Of a stretch of 8,661 nucleotides of DNA, positions 7,113 to 8,661 are shown piece after piece. The position numbers and the translations under genes are program-made. The DNA lies in assembly GCA_035717845.1 (NCBI GenBank), contig DASTIC010000231.1, positions 1 through 8,661 on the forward strand, given 5' to 3'. The notes beneath the pieces are model-generated. The model was given only the letters and a program-made list of their open reading frames with translations, did not search any database and was not told the origin of the DNA. Within the stretch, counting starts at the first letter, position 1, and each line of letters starts with the position of its first letter. The DNA comes from DASSUW01 sp035717845. Lineage in GTDB: Bacteria > Actinomycetota > Thermoleophilia > Solirubrobacterales > Solirubrobacteraceae.

Positions 7113-7669
7113 TTGACGTTGGTGTCGTAGTACATGACGCAGAAGACCTTTCGTCCGCGGTAGCAGTAGCCGGTGAGCGAGGCGTCTCCGTTGATGCGGC
7201 GCGGGTGGGGAGAGCAGCAGTCGACGAGCTTGCGGATGCGCCCCCCGCAGCAGCGGTACCACGCGCCGTCGATCGCCGTGCTGATCTTGTACGTGTCCGC
7301 GACGACATCGCAGACGCTCGTGCGCGTGGCGACGGGGAGCGGCCGCCCGTCGACGTCGGTCAGCGGGCGCCCGTCCTCGTCGACCGGGCGGTTCTCGGAG
7401 TCGACGAGCCGCCCGAGGTCGTCGACCCGGTGCCCGTCGGCGGCGCGCAGGGGGAACCCGGCCTTGTCGATCCGCGGCAGCCCCGTGGGGTGCGGGCACG
7501 AGTCCGTGGTGTAGATGTGGCCGCAGAAGTGGTAGGCCTCCGCCTCGCCGGGCGACACCAGGCCGGCCACGGTGCCCGCGCCCGCGAGGCCCATGACGGC
7601 GCCCGAGACGCGCGAGAGGAAGCCGCGCCGCGAGGACCCGGCGGCGACGCGGTCGCTCAGGCTAGGCAC
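7106..7669 (-). CDS. Tat-exported, cysteine-rich MauA-like protein (methylamine dehydrogenase light-chain homologue) lacking both TTQ tryptophans
   Basis: A 187-residue protein. Its N-terminus is a twin-arginine signal, SSRRGFLSRV at residues 12-21, followed by a hydrophobic stretch and GEAEA before Y46; MauA proteins also use a Tat-like leader. The mature part has ten cysteines (49, 58, 120, 140, 141, 151, 152, 169, 177, 187, the last being the C-terminal residue), suggesting about five disulfides. Residues 133-143 (IDGAWYRCCGG) align with IDGNICDCSGG of Paracoccus MauA, and ASLTGYCY (163-170) aligns with ASWVASCY, as I recall that sequence. Thus the first cofactor tryptophan is leucine (L165), and the chain ends before the second. 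Only W137 exists in the whole protein. Residues 71-112 form short GRPL-type repeats. The GTG start is set by a GGGGAG site six bases upstream and overlaps the preceding gene by eight bases. It is probably a structural or redox relative of MauA rather than an active dehydrogenase subunit. Confidence 0.82.
   Translation of the reverse strand: MPSLSDRVAAGSSRRGFLSRVSGAVMGLAGAGTVAGLVSPGEAEAYHFCGHIYTTDSCPHPTGLPRIDKAGFPLRAADGHRVDDLGRLVDSENRPVDEDGRPLTDVDGRPLPVATRTSVCDVVADTYKISTAIDGAWYRCCGGRIRKLVDCCSPHPRRINGDASLTGYCYRGRKVFCVMYYDTNVKC
7334..7459 (-). repeat. Short tandem peptide repeats inside the MauA-like protein
   Basis: Residues 71-112 consist of about six imperfect units of 7-8 residues with the pattern G-x-P/x-L/V-x-D-x-D: GFPLRAAD, GHRVDDL, GRLVDSE, NRPVDED, GRPLTDVD, GRPLPV. 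The segment is acidic, free of cysteine, and separates the first cysteine pair from the MauA-like core. The Asp-rich DEDG and DVDG turns resemble calcium-binding loops, but this is only a resemblance. Confidence 0.7.
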
Positions 7670-8534
7670 GGACGGCTCCCCGGCGGCGTTCGGCGGCGGC
7701 CAGTACGGATTCGAGCTGCGCGCCCGAGTTGAACGTGCCCTTGGCGAGCACGGTGCCGTCGGCGTCGAGCGCGACGGCGAAGGGGCTGCCCGGCACGTCG
7801 GCGGCTGTCCACGCGTCGGCGTCGCGGACCTCGTCGAAGCGGCGCAGCTCCACCCGCGGGTCGGCGCCGAACGTGCTCACCTGGGGCTCGAGCGCCCGGC
7901 AGAGGCCGCAGCCGTCGGACGAGAAGACCGCGAGGCCGAGGCGGCCGGGCGTCAGCTCGAAGCGCGACGCCAGCGTGGTCCGGGCGCCGACCTCGGGGCC
8001 CTCGTGCGGGACCTCGAGCGCGCCGCTGCGCGGGTCCATGGCGAGCCGCAGCACGCCGACCTCCCGCGCCAGCGCGAGCAGCGCGACGGCCAGGGCGGCG
8101 ATCCCGAGCAGCGCGGCGCCGAGCCCGAGCGCCAGCCAGCCCTCGGTGCTCGGCTCGCTGCGGGGGAGGAGCGGGAGCACCGCGAAGGCGGCGGCGAGGA
8201 TCGCCGCACGGCCGACGGACGCGCGCGAGATCCGGCCGCGGGCGCCGAAGCAGGCGCACGGCGCGCCCCCGCGGCCGGTGGCGAGCGCCACCGCCTGGGC
8301 GCCGCAGAAGACGGCGAGCAGCGCGGCGGCAGCGTAGGCGGCGGCGTCCAGGCCGGCGGCCACCGCGACGCCGAGCGCGCCCTCGACGGCCACGAGCACC
8401 GCCCATGCCGCACGCCGGGCTGGGATCCCGTAGGTGGCGAGCGCGGCCCGCGTACCCGCGGGGTCCGCGAACTTCAAGACCGCCGACGCCAGCAGCACGA
8501 GCCCGAGGACCAGGCAGGCGATGACCGACACCAT
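7662..8534 (-). CDS. Fused MauE-MauD protein: MauE/DoxX-like membrane domain plus thioredoxin-like domain
   Basis: About 290 residues. The N-terminal part has about five membrane segments (near 1-21, 42-62, 64-86, 108-124, 134-156) with KFADP after the first and the MauE hallmark CACFG (C93, C95). The C-terminal part is thioredoxin-like: LAVFSSDGCGLCRALEP with active-site CGLC at 209-212, a GSPF segment with P251 at the cis-Pro position, and AKGTFNSGAQLESVL, very like the MauD ending. In classical loci MauE and MauD are separate and are needed for disulfide formation and stability of the light chain; here they are one chain directly upstream of the MauA-like gene, which is its probable client. 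I prefer the ATG at 8534, because a TTG at 8546 would sit inside the putative -10 element. No ribosome site is visible, suggesting a near-leaderless mRNA. The stop overlaps the next start by eight bases. Confidence 0.88.
   Translation of the reverse strand: MVSVIACLVLGLVLLASAVLKFADPAGTRAALATYGIPARRAAWAVLVAVEGALGVAVAAGLDAAAYAAAALLAVFCGAQAVALATGRGGAPCACFGARGRISRASVGRAAILAAAFAVLPLLPRSEPSTEGWLALGLGAALLGIAALAVALLALAREVGVLRLAMDPRSGALEVPHEGPEVGARTTLASRFELTPGRLGLAVFSSDGCGLCRALEPQVSTFGADPRVELRRFDEVRDADAWTAADVPGSPFAVALDADGTVLAKGTFNSGAQLESVLAAAERRRGAVRA
7676..7681 (-). promoter_or_regulatory. Ribosome binding site of the MauA-like gene
   Basis: The - strand reads GGGGAG six bases before the GTG at 7669. 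It supports that start, which also places the twin-arginine motif at residues 12-21 as expected for a Tat leader. It lies within the 3' end of the MauED-like gene. Confidence 0.6.
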
Positions 8535-8544
8535 CAGGGCGAGC

Positions 8545-8571
8545 AAAGTAGCAACACGTTGATCCGATCAA
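8545..8571 (-). promoter_or_regulatory. Possible promoter of the mau-like cassette
   Basis: On the - strand a TTGATC (8571-8566) is followed 15 bases later by an extended -10-like TGCTACTTT, with the hexamer at 8550-8545. The hexamer matches TATAAT at only three of six positions and the spacer is short, so this is tentative. Transcription from it would begin within a few bases of the ATG at 8534, which fits the lack of a ribosome site there. The -35-like element lies inside the palindrome at 8558-8572. Confidence 0.35.
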
Positions 8572-8572
8572 C
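8558..8572. promoter_or_regulatory. Perfect palindrome GTTGATC-C-GATCAAC, candidate operator
   Basis: Two perfectly complementary seven-base arms flank one central base, directly upstream of the MauED-like gene and over its possible -35 element. Its AT content is high for this genome, and size and position suit a dimeric repressor such as a TetR-, GntR- or MarR-type protein. No regulator gene is visible in the window. A transcript hairpin is less likely because the loop would be a single base. Confidence 0.5.
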
Positions 8573-8578
8573 CCCAGA

Positions 8579-8598
8579 CACCGCTTCGAGGTGCGGTG
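8579..8598 (-). terminator. Hairpin just after the ettA stop, possible weak terminator
   Basis: On the - strand CACCGC, an eight-base loop and GCGGTG form a perfect six-base-pair stem that starts directly after the TAG at 8601-8599. It is followed by TCTGGGGTTG rather than a run of T, so any termination would be non-canonical or partial. Confidence 0.35.
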
Positions 8599-8661
8599 CT
8601 AGGCGCGTGTCAGCTTCTTGTAGGTGATCCGGTGCGGTCGGTCGGCGTCGGCGCCCAGGCG
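8599..8661 (-). CDS. ettA: C-terminus of energy-dependent translational throttle protein EttA (ABC-F ATPase), truncated by the window edge
   Basis: Reading in from the window end on the - strand gives 20 codons and a TAG: RLGADADRPHR, then ITYKKLTRA. This matches, from memory, the conserved tail of EttA (RLGADA, then HRIKYKKLTR). EttA is a cytoplasmic ABC-F protein that binds the ribosomal E site and adjusts translation to the ATP/ADP ratio. Too little is present to see the ATPase motifs, so the call rests on the tail alone. The mau-like cassette begins 64 bases after its stop on the same strand, so read-through is possible. Confidence 0.72.
   Translation of the reverse strand, partial: RLGADADRPHRITYKKLTRA

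Noticed and set aside
6457..7308. Upstream extension of the beta-propeller frame
   Set aside because: The added sequence is a shadow of the CcdA-like membrane gene, and the ATG at 6456 gives a typical ATGA overlap.
7113..7499. Upstream extension of the CcdA-like frame
   Set aside because: It overlaps the MauA-like gene in another frame and reads as Arg-rich noise until VLETLL; the hydrophobic protein begins at the GTG at 7112.
7106..7669. Calling this a functional methylamine dehydrogenase light chain (mauA)
   Set aside because: Both cofactor tryptophans are missing and no mauG or amicyanin gene is in the window, so catalytic function is not supported.

Overview
This is a very GC-rich, densely packed chromosomal segment. 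Its aconitase is of the actinobacterial type, with a long acidic linker carrying an SFPASDPP motif. An EttA tail, a twin-arginine MauA-like protein and strong G/C codon bias also fit Actinomycetota. My best guess is a Thermoleophilia (Solirubrobacter-like) soil bacterium, but this comes from overall character and was not tested. No tRNA, rRNA, CRISPR array, insertion sequence or phage gene is visible, and no gene-free stretch reaches 300 bases.

The + strand (1-3846) carries ordinary metabolism in one likely transcription unit. It holds the C-terminal three quarters of aconitate hydratase (5' end outside the window), an M42-family metallo-aminopeptidase, and a HAD-superfamily phosphatase. The phosphatase must start at a non-canonical codon, most likely a CTG overlapping the peptidase stop.

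The - strand (8661 down to 3833) begins with the last 20 codons of an ABC-F protein (EttA). A 52-base gap follows, holding a hairpin, a perfect 15-base palindrome and a possible promoter. Then come four tightly overlapping genes: a fused MauE-MauD membrane/thioredoxin protein, a Tat-exported cysteine-rich MauA (methylamine dehydrogenase light chain) homologue, a CcdA/DsbD-like membrane protein, and a beta-propeller-like protein. After 44 bases a secreted gamma-glutamyltransferase follows; its 3' end overlaps the 3' end of the phosphatase gene.

The four-gene cassette is the exciting part. It looks like a methylamine-dehydrogenase maturation locus, but the MauA homologue cannot build the tryptophan tryptophylquinone cofactor. 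It has one tryptophan in total, leucine where the first cofactor tryptophan should be, and it ends before the second. No MauG or amicyanin gene is present. I infer a repurposed MauA scaffold: an exported, disulfide-rich protein folded by a dedicated redox relay (CcdA-like membrane protein, MauED fusion, MauA-like substrate), with a beta-propeller partner of unknown role. Its function is not known to me.
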